DNA of 60,820 nucleotides. It comes from Candidatus Poseidoniales archaeon (GTDB taxonomy: Archaea > Thermoplasmatota > Poseidoniia > Poseidoniales > Thalassarchaeaceae). The stretch's first letter is position 1. Each line of letters begins with the position of its first letter. Location of the stretch: positions 4,764-65,583 of the forward strand of contig DUAE01000044.1 of NCBI GenBank assembly GCA_012960975.1, written 5' to 3'. The translations under genes and the position numbers were made by a program. Shown here one piece after another: positions 26,765-35,419 of the stretch. The notes under the pieces are model-generated. The model was not told where the DNA came from and did no database searches. It saw only the letters and a list, made by a program, of their open reading frames with translations.

Positions 26765-27976
26765 ATGCCTCAGACAAAAAATGCACTTGCACTAGGAATT
26801 GCATTCATCCTTATCGCAAGTATTGTACTCGGTTCAGGAACACTTGGACAGGCCAATGATGACTTACGAACCGATGAAAATACAGATACTAATCATGAAG
26901 ATGCAACTGCGGATTCACTTACCAGTGCAACTGATTTCAATATTCGAGATGGAGCTGCACAAATGGATTTCGCTGTTGATCTGGACAATGCTTGGAGAGA
27001 TTGTGCTCCTCGGGCAAACAATCCTAACTTCGCTGGTGAATGGACGATAGATAATTTCCCAGTGGATACTAATCCGGTAGATGAGGAACCACGTGCAACT
27101 GGTTTACTAACAATGCAAGGCAGACCCGGCAATTCAGATACTGGGACTGCTGACAATGATGCAAATGAAAGGCCAACCGATGTTACGATTAGGCCTATGC
27201 CTACCGATTTTGATTTCAATGAGATGGGTGAAGATTGTGCCTCATTCGGTCAAGGCATGGGAATGGGCTTCGGATTCGGTTCGGGAATGGGTGAATTAGT
27301 TTCTCAAATGTGTAGCCTATTCATCGAGGATGCTTTCATTTCCGGTCTAGGAGAAGGTGTTGAACTTCACGAAGATGGAACTATGACAATCACTACTATT
27401 GACGGCGATGCAATCGTTGTCGAGGAACTCTCGGCCGCTGCTGTCGAAGAACTCTCTGACGGCCTCGATACCCTCGTCGATTCCTGTAATATGATGATGA
27501 TGTTAATGATGAATGGCATGGGTCAAGGTATGCCTGGAATGGGTCAAGGTATGCCTGGAATGAATCAGGGTGGATTCGGTGACGGTAACAATGGAAGAGA
27601 TTGTGAACACATGAATAACCCTAACTTCAACGATGAATGGCCGGTAGATGAGGAACCGCGTGTAACTGGTTTGCAAACAATGCAGGTCAGACCTAGCAAT
27701 ACGAATACTGAGAATGCTGACCATGATGCAAATGAAAGGCGCGCCGGTGAACGTAACCCTTGCATGGATTGGGAATTTGATTGGGATGGAGATTGGGGCG
27801 ACTTCGACCATGAATGGCGCGAGAACGAGCTCAACGAGATTACTCAAGATATCTGCGAGGAGAGGGGTGGCATCTGGACTGAGGCCCCTGACCGAGGCGA
27901 GGGATACCACTACTGTGACTGGGCTGAGGAAGATTCTGATTTATCAGACGAGAACGATTCCAATGAAACCGATTAA
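26765..27976 (+). CDS. Secreted acidic repeat protein with Met/Gly-rich segments
   Basis: About 403 aa from ATG 26765, chosen because MPQTKNALALGIAFILIASIVLG is a signal peptide; an upstream ATG at 26696 is also in frame. The protein is very acidic. A segment of roughly 50 residues occurs twice (NNPNF...EW...DEEPR.TGL.TMQ...R, DNDANERP / DHDANERR, at 27017-27173 and 27614-27739), separated by a Gly/Met-rich part (GQGMGMGFGFGSGMG) and a perfect GQGMPGM tandem. The final 70 residues are W/D/E-rich with two or three cysteines. Family not recognised; metal or cation binding is possible but not shown. Confidence 0.7.
   Translation: MPQTKNALALGIAFILIASIVLGSGTLGQANDDLRTDENTDTNHEDATADSLTSATDFNIRDGAAQMDFAVDLDNAWRDCAPRANNPNFAGEWTIDNFPVDTNPVDEEPRATGLLTMQGRPGNSDTGTADNDANERPTDVTIRPMPTDFDFNEMGEDCASFGQGMGMGFGFGSGMGELVSQMCSLFIEDAFISGLGEGVELHEDGTMTITTIDGDAIVVEELSAAAVEELSDGLDTLVDSCNMMMMLMMNGMGQGMPGMGQGMPGMNQGGFGDGNNGRDCEHMNNPNFNDEWPVDEEPRVTGLQTMQVRPSNTNTENADHDANERRAGERNPCMDWEFDWDGDWGDFDHEWRENELNEITQDICEERGGIWTEAPDRGEGYHYCDWAEEDSDLSDENDSNETD
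27017..27739 (+). repeat. Duplicated segment pair inside the acidic protein
   Basis: Two related stretches, 27017-27173 and 27614-27739, both encode NNPNF-type starts, VDEEPR, TGL, TMQ and end with the identical 15-base GATGCAAATGAAAGG (27159-27173 and 27725-27739). The second copy lacks the IDNFPVDTNP insertion. This is an ancient internal duplication. Confidence 0.75.
27521..27562 (+). repeat. Perfect 21-base tandem repeat (two copies)
   Basis: The 21-base unit at 27521-27541 is repeated without change at 27542-27562 and encodes GQGMPGM twice; a third degenerate copy (NQGGFG) follows. Such exact short tandems can vary in copy number by slippage. Confidence 0.85.
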
Positions 27977-27988
27977 GATTTAGCCGGT

Positions 27989-28567
27989 TTAATCTGAAAT
28001 TTTATTTACGGTTGGACCAAGCTTTAACGCTACGAAAATCGAGGCGATACCAAACACCAGCATGACCATCGAAATCCACCATGGCAAAACGATGGTAGAA
28101 GTGAAATCAGGCCAAAATGGCATGATATCCATCACTGATTCGCCAATGGAAATTTTACCACCAATCGAACCAGTGATAATTATCCAAAACATCGCTCCTG
28201 ATGCACAAATCATCTGAAGCGTTGACAATTTGAAATCATTCCAAATTTTCTCACCAAACCTTACTCGACCAGCAATAAAAGATGCGGTAAAACCGATCGC
28301 TAGTCCACTAAAAACAAATTTATTGTATAAAATTGCAATGCCACCAGGATCAGATGTTGCGTATGTTCCAGAAAAAATTGCCAATGGCATACAGATAAAG
28401 CAGAGAATAGAAGATAGGAGAGAAGTTTTATCGAAAGATTGTTGAAAATCATCTAGATTGGAAACAAAATTCCCTAACCAAGCAAGAAGTGCACAAATTC
28501 CCATCAAAATACCGGTGCCAGAAGCAATTCCGACTATCATATGATGAAAGGTGATTGCGAACATCAA
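27989..28567 (-). CDS. Hypothetical multi-helix membrane protein, possible electron-transfer partner
   Basis: 192 aa with about five hydrophobic segments: MIVGIASGTGILMGICALLAWLG, LLSSILCFICMPLAIFSGTYA, FVFSGLAIGFTASFIAG, MICASGAMFWIIITGSI and WWISMVMLVFGIASIFVAL. An N-terminal FHHM pair of histidines precedes the first helix. Family not recognised; the layout recalls small membrane cytochrome-like proteins but no heme ligands can be assigned. The start codon overlaps the stop of the 28564 gene by four bases, so it is the last gene of a three-gene operon with two surface proteins. Confidence 0.65.
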   Translation of the reverse strand: MMFAITFHHMIVGIASGTGILMGICALLAWLGNFVSNLDDFQQSFDKTSLLSSILCFICMPLAIFSGTYATSDPGGIAILYNKFVFSGLAIGFTASFIAGRVRFGEKIWNDFKLSTLQMICASGAMFWIIITGSIGGKISIGESVMDIMPFWPDFTSTIVLPWWISMVMLVFGIASIFVALKLGPTVNKISD

Positions 28568-29724
28568 GAATCACCTCCGGGAGGATTATTCGGGTCTGCG
28601 ACCCACTCAGACTCTACTGGATCCCAAAGCCAGCCAGGATTGTCTTCTGAATGAATTAATCTTGAATTGTATTCCTCAGTATCATCATTTTCAACTTCTG
28701 GTTCTATATCAGGAATTTCTTCTATTGGTATAGGTTCCGAAACCTCTTCACTAGTTTCGACTTCTAGAGTTTGGTCTAGTTCATCTTTCTTCTGACGTGG
28801 TGCTAAAATCATATGCATCGTTAAGACAAAACCAATGATGATTAGAGCTGAAGAAATACTTTGTAATCTCGCACCGAAAAGATTGCCATCAAAATAAGGT
28901 GGTACCGTATCCATCGAAAGCCATGGCATCTGATTGTTGTATTCACCCTGTGAAGCAGTAATGCGGTATTCAATTCGAGTGTCTCCCAAAGATGCAGGAA
29001 TTTGCGCTTGCCATTCATTATCTGCTCCTACGACTTCAGCAGTATGAGATTCAATCTCACCTGCTAATCGCCACTCTACCGAGAGAACATCGGTATTGAC
29101 GGTGCTGAATTGAAGAGGAGAATCATCGCCCGCAACCCTTTCTTCGAGAGCTACCCAATTATCTGCAATAGTTGGATAATCATCTGGAATTGAGTCGATT
29201 TGTATTGAGTAACCTTCAGTTGTACCGATGAAGGCTCGATTGTCTGGATTTGAGTCTGAGCCATGGTGTATCGAGACATAGATGGATTGAGGACCTACTT
29301 CAGAAGGTGCCAACAATACCCAATTGATGGTGATTTCTCCACTTTCAGGAACGAAAATAAGGACGTAATTTGATGAGCCCCCATTTGGATCCTGAATTAT
29401 CGACCAATCGTAATCGCTCGGTGTATCAGAATTACCGTTAATTGAACCGAGCAAGAAAACTCCCAACAATCTATTCTTCGATAGGTCCATTCCAGAAATG
29501 CTGACTTCAACTTCAGTCATGGTTCCAGCATATGTAGTATTTACAGTTCTGATTTCGATTACTGCATCTGATGGTGCAGAAAGGGAAGGGTCTCCATGAC
29601 AAGAACCTCCACAAGTAAAATCCCTATTCGAATCAACCTCACCGCCTGGATTTGCCATGCTTGAAGTCGAAGTTAACAAAAATCCAATAATTATTGTTAA
29701 TACTAAAATTCTCGACTTCATCAT
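28564..29724 (-). CDS. Surface protein with N-terminal CX3CH motif and C-terminal TM
   Basis: 386 aa. A signal peptide (ILVLTIIIGFLLTSTSSMA) is followed at once by FTCGGSCHGDP, a CX3CH motif in the position where choice-of-anchor-V type domains carry a heme-like CxxCH. A beta-sandwich-like region to about residue 155 (ISGMDLSKNRLLGVFLLG) matches that Reeler-like pattern. Near residue 290 is a membrane helix (ISSALIIIGFVLTMHMI), then an acidic cytoplasmic tail ending in GWLWDPVESEWVADPN, a W-rich end. It overlaps its neighbours by four bases and one base. Function unknown. Confidence 0.75.
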   Translation of the reverse strand: MMKSRILVLTIIIGFLLTSTSSMANPGGEVDSNRDFTCGGSCHGDPSLSAPSDAVIEIRTVNTTYAGTMTEVEVSISGMDLSKNRLLGVFLLGSINGNSDTPSDYDWSIIQDPNGGSSNYVLIFVPESGEITINWVLLAPSEVGPQSIYVSIHHGSDSNPDNRAFIGTTEGYSIQIDSIPDDYPTIADNWVALEERVAGDDSPLQFSTVNTDVLSVEWRLAGEIESHTAEVVGADNEWQAQIPASLGDTRIEYRITASQGEYNNQMPWLSMDTVPPYFDGNLFGARLQSISSALIIIGFVLTMHMILAPRQKKDELDQTLEVETSEEVSEPIPIEEIPDIEPEVENDDTEEYNSRLIHSEDNPGWLWDPVESEWVADPNNPPGGDS

Positions 29725-32333
29725 TAGGACCTCCTTCTTCCTACAATGACATAGGTCATGCTTCCAATTGCCATAGAAATAAACAATAAAATCAATGGTA
29801 ATTGTAGATATATTATCGAACCGGTAGGTGTATTATCCAATGCTCCAGCAACCACTGTTGCATCGACGCTGATAACATTCTCACCAATACTAATCCAAAT
29901 CACCTCCTGTCCATCAATAATTTGAGTTACTACATAGTAAAGTGTCGTGGCAACCGGCGCAACTTCACTCCATGAACTGGATTCACTCGAACCGATTGGA
30001 TTCATGTCAACTACTGAAGTAATTGGGCTTGTTGAATGATAAATACGGTAATTATCACCGATTCCTGACCAAGATAATTCAACTATTGTCCCGATTAAAT
30101 TTACTGTCAGTGAATCGATTGTTTGAGCAGAGCCTAATGTTAAATCCGAAGTTATCGATGCTGAACCACCCCAATCATCGATGGTGGTTAGGTCAACTGA
30201 ATGAGTGCCCGGTCCGAGAACCACCTCAATTGATTGACCGACATAACTCACTCCATCGACAAGCCAATTCCAGTTTGTCACCTCACCATCAAGATCGATG
30301 GAATCACTTCCATCAAGAGTGATTATTGAACCGGCTAAAGGGCTCTCAAGTAGTGTTTTCCAAGCAGGAATCGGGGCGAGATTGATGATAATAATCGATT
30401 TGCTTGCCTCATTCGAAAGTCCCCACGGGTCATTTACGATAACGGTGACTTGCCATTCCTGGCCAGGTTCAAGACGTTCTGCTGGAACTGAAGATTCGCC
30501 ATCCAAATCTGGAACATGAAAGCCATTTCTCAACCATTTGATATCAAAGAATAATGGATCATTATCAACATCTGAAGATGAGGCAAAAATGACCATTGAT
30601 TCCAAAGAATTCGGTACAGCCAATTCTGGGAAAATCATTGGACCACCAAGATAACCAGTTGAACCAGTACCTAGGACTAACTCTATCATTTCGGGATTAG
30701 CATTCTCTATCACCCGAGCAGAAGTTGTCATTCCTGAACCAAGGGTATCGCCATCTCGAGGTAAGATTTGAACCGCCCAATGTTGGTCTCGATGAGTTTC
30801 ATTAGATGGTATAGTCACCAATCCATTGTATTCGGGCAACCATTCACCATTGACCCACCAGCGAATTTCGCTACCATCTCGTGCATCTCCATCAAGATCG
30901 AATTGTTCCCAGACCACAGTTAAGTTGTCCGTTGTAATCAATTCACCTTCAGGTAATAGATTAATCGAAGTCACAACTGGAGGAGTATTCAGAATCGTAA
31001 TTTCATCTGCATCCGCCCATTCTGACCAAATTAATCCATCATAAACTCGGGCTCTGGCTGTCCAAATTTCATTCTTCGTGGTTGCTTCTGAAGGTACCCA
31101 TTCCATATCGTTGTAAGCTGAAATTTGGATACCGTCCTTGAACCATCGAATCTCTTCTCCTACTAAATTATCTCCATCGGCATCAAACCATCCAACAATC
31201 GCTTGTAACGGTTGATCGGTTACTGGATTACCAGGAGAAATGTAAATCGTACACGTAGGTTGTGTGTTTGAAGAACCTATTATGATTATTCCAGTCGATG
31301 CAATTAGACCATAATCGGTGCCATCATCAGGCGTAACACGAGCTTCCCATTCATCGCCCGAGCGTATCATCAGCGAAGATACCGTATCCGAATCATCGAG
31401 ATTCTCTATTCGCACTCCATCGAGATACCAACGAATCACAGTAGATTGTTCGACATCTCCATCCAGATCATAGTAATTGTATGAAAGTGTCAATGAATCG
31501 GTATCAGCCGGCTCGCTTGGAGTGATTTCCAAATTACGTGCAATTGGTATCGTATTGCCAATCGAAACCGGCCCGAATGAATATGTGGAACCAGGTTCAG
31601 AACCATCATGCGGGATGATTTCAACAGTCCACTGTTGGTCTTTAGCAATCCAACTATTTGGAACCATCAACAATCCATCGATACTCGAAATTCTCAAGCC
31701 ATCTCGGTACCACATAATTTCAGTCTGACTAACGGCTTCAGAATCTCCATCATCATCAAAGTATGAATATGACATTTCTAATCCGGTTTCTTTGGTAGGA
31801 CTGGCCGGCACCCAAGAAATACCAGTAATCTCTGGAGGAGTATTTGATGAACTCGTTGATTCTGATACCTGCCACGAGTTTGTACCCCAACCATCACCAC
31901 TTACTGCGCCATTACCATTCACAAAATTAACAGCCAGATTGAACGTAACAGTACCAGTGCCAGCAGTAGGAGATGTCCAATCGACAGTCCAACTACGAGA
32001 ATTCTTGTTTGAATGTGTAACTTCACCATTTTCCAATTTTGCATTCGCACCAGGGTTAGAGAATGTTCCCGAAGAAGAGGATAAATCGAACCCCCCCTTG
32101 GTTCCTGAGGGTGAACCAGTACCACTAATTGTTAGAGAATAAGTAGTTCCTGTATAATAATCTCCACTTGGTAAACCGGAAAGGGTAGGTGTGACCATCC
32201 CGCTACCACTATGGCAAGTACATCCAGTAACTGATTTGCCGGTTTTTCCTGAAGAAGAAGCCATTGTCACATTTACATACGATACTAAGAATAATAATAC
32301 CAACAGAATTGCTATCCGGCGACGGCATATCAT
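29724..32333 (-). CDS. Large surface protein: choice-of-anchor-V-like domain, Ig/PKD-like repeats, C-terminal TM
   Basis: About 869 aa from ATG 32333 (signal peptide RRRIAILLVLLFLVSYVNVTMA); the upstream start at 32399 is unlikely. Domain order: a cysteine motif GCTCHSG (CXCH) at ~36 in a Reeler/choice-of-anchor-V-like beta domain to ~165; at least five repeats of about 85-90 residues with DLDGD-type acidic loops (FDDDGDSE, YDLDGDVE, FDADGDNL, FDLDGDAR) and a WYRDG-like strand; a PKD-like domain (DGSDSIDLDGEVTNWNW); a fibronectin-like part (DNYRIYHSTSPI); and a final helix (LQLPLILLFISMAIGSMTYVIV) with RRR stop-transfer. The DxDGD loops suggest calcium binding. It leads the operon. Confidence 0.8.
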   Translation of the reverse strand: MICRRRIAILLVLLFLVSYVNVTMASSSGKTGKSVTGCTCHSGSGMVTPTLSGLPSGDYYTGTTYSLTISGTGSPSGTKGGFDLSSSSGTFSNPGANAKLENGEVTHSNKNSRSWTVDWTSPTAGTGTVTFNLAVNFVNGNGAVSGDGWGTNSWQVSESTSSSNTPPEITGISWVPASPTKETGLEMSYSYFDDDGDSEAVSQTEIMWYRDGLRISSIDGLLMVPNSWIAKDQQWTVEIIPHDGSEPGSTYSFGPVSIGNTIPIARNLEITPSEPADTDSLTLSYNYYDLDGDVEQSTVIRWYLDGVRIENLDDSDTVSSLMIRSGDEWEARVTPDDGTDYGLIASTGIIIIGSSNTQPTCTIYISPGNPVTDQPLQAIVGWFDADGDNLVGEEIRWFKDGIQISAYNDMEWVPSEATTKNEIWTARARVYDGLIWSEWADADEITILNTPPVVTSINLLPEGELITTDNLTVVWEQFDLDGDARDGSEIRWWVNGEWLPEYNGLVTIPSNETHRDQHWAVQILPRDGDTLGSGMTTSARVIENANPEMIELVLGTGSTGYLGGPMIFPELAVPNSLESMVIFASSSDVDNDPLFFDIKWLRNGFHVPDLDGESSVPAERLEPGQEWQVTVIVNDPWGLSNEASKSIIIINLAPIPAWKTLLESPLAGSIITLDGSDSIDLDGEVTNWNWLVDGVSYVGQSIEVVLGPGTHSVDLTTIDDWGGSASITSDLTLGSAQTIDSLTVNLIGTIVELSWSGIGDNYRIYHSTSPITSVVDMNPIGSSESSSWSEVAPVATTLYYVVTQIIDGQEVIWISIGENVISVDATVVAGALDNTPTGSIIYLQLPLILLFISMAIGSMTYVIVGRRRS

Positions 32334-32427
32334 GACCCTACGAACATCAAGATGTTGATGAACTTCGTGATTTGCTCGGAAAGAAAGAATCCGTTGCATT
32401 GATGGATTAAACCCGACTCGCCGAACT

Positions 32428-34494
32428 ATGCGCCCTGTAGAAACAGTCGCGATTATCGGAGCCGGAAATATGGGCTCAGGAATCGCTCAGAAATCTGCCC
32501 AAGAGGAATTTGAGGTGCAGATGGTTGACCGTGAGTTGCAATGGGTCGAGCGCGGTCAACAAATTATTGCTGATTTCTTGGGAGAAGCAATTGAGAGACG
32601 AATTTTTCGTGAAGCGGAAGTTGAAGCGATTAAAGGACGTATCACCGGTGTCGTTGGAACTGAAAATGTCGCTTCTGACACCGACTTAGTTATCGAAGCG
32701 GTGTTTGAAAATTTTGATATTAAAACTGCAGTCTTTGCAACGCTTGACGAGGTATGTGATGAACACACAATTCTCGCTTCAAATACTTCCTCTTTGAGCG
32801 TAAATGCACTCGCCGAAGCTACCGGCAGGCCGGATCGCTTCGTCGGACTTCACTTCTTTTTTCATCCAGCAAAAAATCGACTCATCGAGATTATTCCAGC
32901 CGAGTCGACTTCACAAGAATCCTTGGATGCAGTAGAGCAATACTGCAAAACCATGGGTAAAGTTGTGATAATTTGTAAGGACCGACCTGGTTTTGTTGTC
33001 AACCGATTTTTTGTTCCTTGGTTGAATGAAGCTTGCCTATTATTGAAGGAAGGTGTCGCTTCTGCTGCTGCAATTGATGCTGTCGCAATGAAAGCGTTCA
33101 GAATTGGATTAGGCCCATTCGCGCTAATGAACTTGACAGGACCACCTATTGCACTTCACGCAACCGATTATCTCGCTGAACAACTCGATACACCTCGGTA
33201 CACCGGTGCACAAAATCTCCGTGAACTGATCGCTGCTGATGAACAATGGGTTATTGGCGATGATACCGATTGCAGCGAGGAGACTGCAACGCTGATTTCT
33301 GAGCGCCTCCTCGGTCAGATTTTCGCGGTTTCAGCACAAATTGTCGAAGAGGAAATCTGCTCGAAAGAAGATGTCGACCGCGGTGCTAAAGTTGGATTAC
33401 GATGGGCGCGTGGCCCATTCGAATTAGCGAACCGAATCGGTATCGATAATGCGGTTCGTATGGCATCAGCTTACTCTGAATTAGCAGGATTTGAGTTACC
33501 AGAATGGTTTGCCCAGACGAGTGAGCCATTGGAATTCAATTTTGTAGATATCATCATTGATGGTGATGTTGCAACAATCCAAATTAACCGACCTGAAGCA
33601 ATGAATGCACTCAACGAAACTCTCGTTTCACAACTCGATGCTGCATTAGATGAAGTCAACGCTCTAGATGAGATTTCTACAATAATTCTCGAAGGCGCAG
33701 GAAAGGCATTTGTCGCAGGCGCTGATGTCAAATTTTTCGTTGACAAAATTCGTGCTGATTCAATTCAAGACATCTACGATTTCACAGCCTTCGGTCATGA
33801 AGTTTTCAACAAACTCGAAAATTCAACAAAAACCACCATTGCTTTAACGACCGGATTAGCATTGGGTGGAGGCCTCGAATTAGCGCTCGCTTGCGATTAT
33901 CGAATCGGAACACGTCGATCACAATTCCGATTTCCCGAAACTGGAATTGGAATCTATCCTGGACTCGGGGGAACCCAACGTACACCGCGCATTTGTGGAA
34001 TTGAAGCAGCGCGGTACGCCGTTTTGGCAGGTAATTTCCTAGATGCAAATGGCGCTCTTGCTCTCGGATTACTAACGCATTTGGTCGAGCCGGCCAACGT
34101 TAGAGATACAGTTGATAACTTGGTAGAATCTGGAAAACCAGCGAACAAATATCCCGGCTCACCAGCAGATTCAACCCATCCTGCAGCTGCCTTTGCACTG
34201 AATTTCTATGCTGACAAAAATATGGCGGCTCTGAATTTGGGACAATGCCCAGATGATTTTGATGTAGAGGACAGAATGGTTATCCGCCAGCTCAAAATGA
34301 TGAGCCGAGCCGCCCCAATCGCACTCAAAATGTCAAGCGAATTGCTCGATGCAGCGGTTTTGACTGGTGAGGATCTCGATGCTGGTCTAGCTCTTGAATT
34401 ATCCAAATTGAATGATATCTTCGCAACAGCAGATGCACTCGAAGGCCTATCTGCATTAATCGAAGGACGCCGCCCAACATATACCAATTCGTGA
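32428..34494 (+). CDS. 3-hydroxyacyl-CoA dehydrogenase / enoyl-CoA hydratase fusion
   Basis: 688 aa. Residues 1-~370 are the dehydrogenase: NAD-binding IGAGNMGSGIA (10-20), HFFFHPAKNRLIEII (catalytic His region), RPGFVVNRFF, and the C-terminal domain. Residues ~375-650 are a crotonase: AFVAGADVKFF (oxyanion hole), GLALGGGLELALACDYRIG, and FPETGIGIYPGLGGTQR with the catalytic glutamates. The dehydrogenase-first order is the archaeal/3HP-4HB-type arrangement, not bacterial FadB (crotonase first). It carries out hydration of enoyl-CoA and oxidation of 3-hydroxyacyl-CoA in beta-oxidation; the window has no thiolase. Start is the ATG at 32428. Confidence 0.95.
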   Translation: MRPVETVAIIGAGNMGSGIAQKSAQEEFEVQMVDRELQWVERGQQIIADFLGEAIERRIFREAEVEAIKGRITGVVGTENVASDTDLVIEAVFENFDIKTAVFATLDEVCDEHTILASNTSSLSVNALAEATGRPDRFVGLHFFFHPAKNRLIEIIPAESTSQESLDAVEQYCKTMGKVVIICKDRPGFVVNRFFVPWLNEACLLLKEGVASAAAIDAVAMKAFRIGLGPFALMNLTGPPIALHATDYLAEQLDTPRYTGAQNLRELIAADEQWVIGDDTDCSEETATLISERLLGQIFAVSAQIVEEEICSKEDVDRGAKVGLRWARGPFELANRIGIDNAVRMASAYSELAGFELPEWFAQTSEPLEFNFVDIIIDGDVATIQINRPEAMNALNETLVSQLDAALDEVNALDEISTIILEGAGKAFVAGADVKFFVDKIRADSIQDIYDFTAFGHEVFNKLENSTKTTIALTTGLALGGGLELALACDYRIGTRRSQFRFPETGIGIYPGLGGTQRTPRICGIEAARYAVLAGNFLDANGALALGLLTHLVEPANVRDTVDNLVESGKPANKYPGSPADSTHPAAAFALNFYADKNMAALNLGQCPDDFDVEDRMVIRQLKMMSRAAPIALKMSSELLDAAVLTGEDLDAGLALELSKLNDIFATADALEGLSALIEGRRPTYTNS

Positions 34495-34517
34495 ATTATT
34501 TTAGGAATTATCAGCAT

Positions 34518-34646
34518 TCAAACGCGCTTTGCGTTATTGAAAGTATGTTGAGGAATCACGCGTTTTGTGTGAGCGGGTGCAAACCTTCTTCGACGAACAT
34601 CAGCCATGGCTTTGTAGACAATTTCCTTGAATTTAAACCAGCTCAT
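34518..34646 (-). CDS. Tiny basic protein, 42 aa (coupled small ORF)
   Basis: The minus strand encodes 42 residues from ATG 34646 (starts MSWFKFKEIVYKAMADV, then RRRR) to TGA 34518-34520. A strong ribosome-binding site, GGAGGG (complement of 34653-34658), lies seven bases before the ATG. The protein is rich in Arg/Lys with a likely amphipathic helix. No family recognised. It starts one base after the stop of another tiny ORF at 34648, a typical translational coupling. It is too short for routine gene callers and sits in the 347-base gap between the fatty-acid gene and the HxlR-type regulator. Confidence 0.55.
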   Translation of the reverse strand: MSWFKFKEIVYKAMADVRRRRFAPAHTKRVIPQHTFNNAKRV

Positions 34647-34647
34647 T

Positions 34648-34782
34648 TCAAACCCTCCAACCTGTAGCAAATATTCGAAGAATTGAAAATTTTCGTTTCA
34701 ACGAATTCACAATATCCATCTCATCCATTCCATCATTCACTTCTTCAACCCAATTTTTTAACCATGCATCCATTTTTGACAT
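34648..34782 (-). CDS. Tiny acidic-to-basic protein, 44 aa (first of a coupled small pair)
   Basis: Minus-strand ATG at 34782, stop TGA at 34648-34650, 44 codons. The sequence has an acidic, Trp-containing first half (MSKMDAWLKNWVEEVNDGMDE) and a basic second half (SLKRKFSILRIFATGWRV). There is only a weak site before the ATG (CTGGAG directly adjacent), so it could be leaderless or regulated by the ACACC/GGTGT half-sites just upstream at 34788-34821. The stop is followed after one base by the start of the next small ORF. Function unknown; reality rests on coupling and the downstream ribosome-binding site. Confidence 0.45.
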   Translation of the reverse strand: MSKMDAWLKNWVEEVNDGMDEMDIVNSLKRKFSILRIFATGWRV

Positions 34783-34787
34783 CTCCA

Positions 34788-34888
34788 GTGTAAATTCACA
34801 CCTTGGTGTAATTTCCACACCGAACGAAAAGCCCTTAATATATGAAAGGAGTAGTTTTCAGGAATACACCGAGGTGCATTTTATACAC
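34788..34888. promoter_or_regulatory. Divergent promoter region with repeated ACACC/GGTGT half-sites
   Basis: Between the tiny ORFs (minus) and the HxlR-type gene (plus) there are alternating half-sites: GTGT 34788-34791, ACACC 34798-34802, GGTGT 34805-34809, ACACC 34817-34821, then ACACC 34866-34870, GGTG 34873-34876 and ACAC 34885-34888. Two dyads have the same form, ACACC-(2 bases)-GGTG(T). A TATA-like TTAATATATG lies at 34835-34844 between the two clusters. The second cluster falls at or just after the expected plus-strand start site. This is a good candidate operator for self-regulation by the winged-helix protein. Confidence 0.55.
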
Positions 34889-34916
34889 TAGATGCCGTCT
34901 GCCTCATCTGATAACC

Positions 34917-35372
34917 ATGTCACGTTCGCAGACGACAATCTCATCTTTAGACATCGAAAAAATTCGTGATGGAGTCGAAGAAGTCCAAGTGATCGGTCGC
35001 GAAATTCGACTTATCTTCGCTTCATATTATGGTGAGGAAGTTAATGTTGATTGGGAGGTGGATGCAGCTGTCGAGTCGTTCAATATGTTCAGTTCACGTT
35101 GGTCGATTGAAATTCTTGCTGCATTATACATAGCCGGAGATCGCCGCTTCAACGAACTTCGGACTCTTCTTCGCGGAATCTCCAGCCGAACACTTTCGGA
35201 TAAACTCACTATCTGTGCAGAGCATGGCCTTGTTGATCGAGTTGTCGAGGATGGCCCCCCTGTTCGTGTTCGTTACCGATTGACAACACACGGCCGAACT
35301 TGTGGAAGATTACTCGGACCTCTTGTCGCATACATGAAATTGCACAAAAATTTGCTTATTTCTAAAGATTAA
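34917..35372 (+). CDS. HxlR-type winged-helix transcription regulator
   Basis: About 151 aa from ATG 34917 (an upstream start at 34842 overlaps the likely promoter). The HxlR core is clear: SRWSIEILAALYIAGDRRFNELRTLLRGISSRTLSDKLTICAEHGLVDR followed by the wing VRVRYRLTTHGR. HxlR proteins bind DNA as dimers and often repress their own or divergent genes. Dyads ACACC-GA-GGTG lie directly before the start. It faces two tiny ORFs and starts a run of three HTH genes on the plus strand. Confidence 0.85.
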   Translation: MSRSQTTISSLDIEKIRDGVEEVQVIGREIRLIFASYYGEEVNVDWEVDAAVESFNMFSSRWSIEILAALYIAGDRRFNELRTLLRGISSRTLSDKLTICAEHGLVDRVVEDGPPVRVRYRLTTHGRTCGRLLGPLVAYMKLHKNLLISKD

Positions 35373-35419
35373 AGAAATCGAGCATTGCCGACTCAAGCAA
35401 CCGATTCTTTGAAAGGCTG

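Noticed and set aside
27503-27910. 135-aa minus-strand ORF with repeated THSRHTLTHSRHT
   Set aside because: It is the antisense of the tandem GQGMPGM repeat in the acidic surface protein gene; the repeat explains the pattern.
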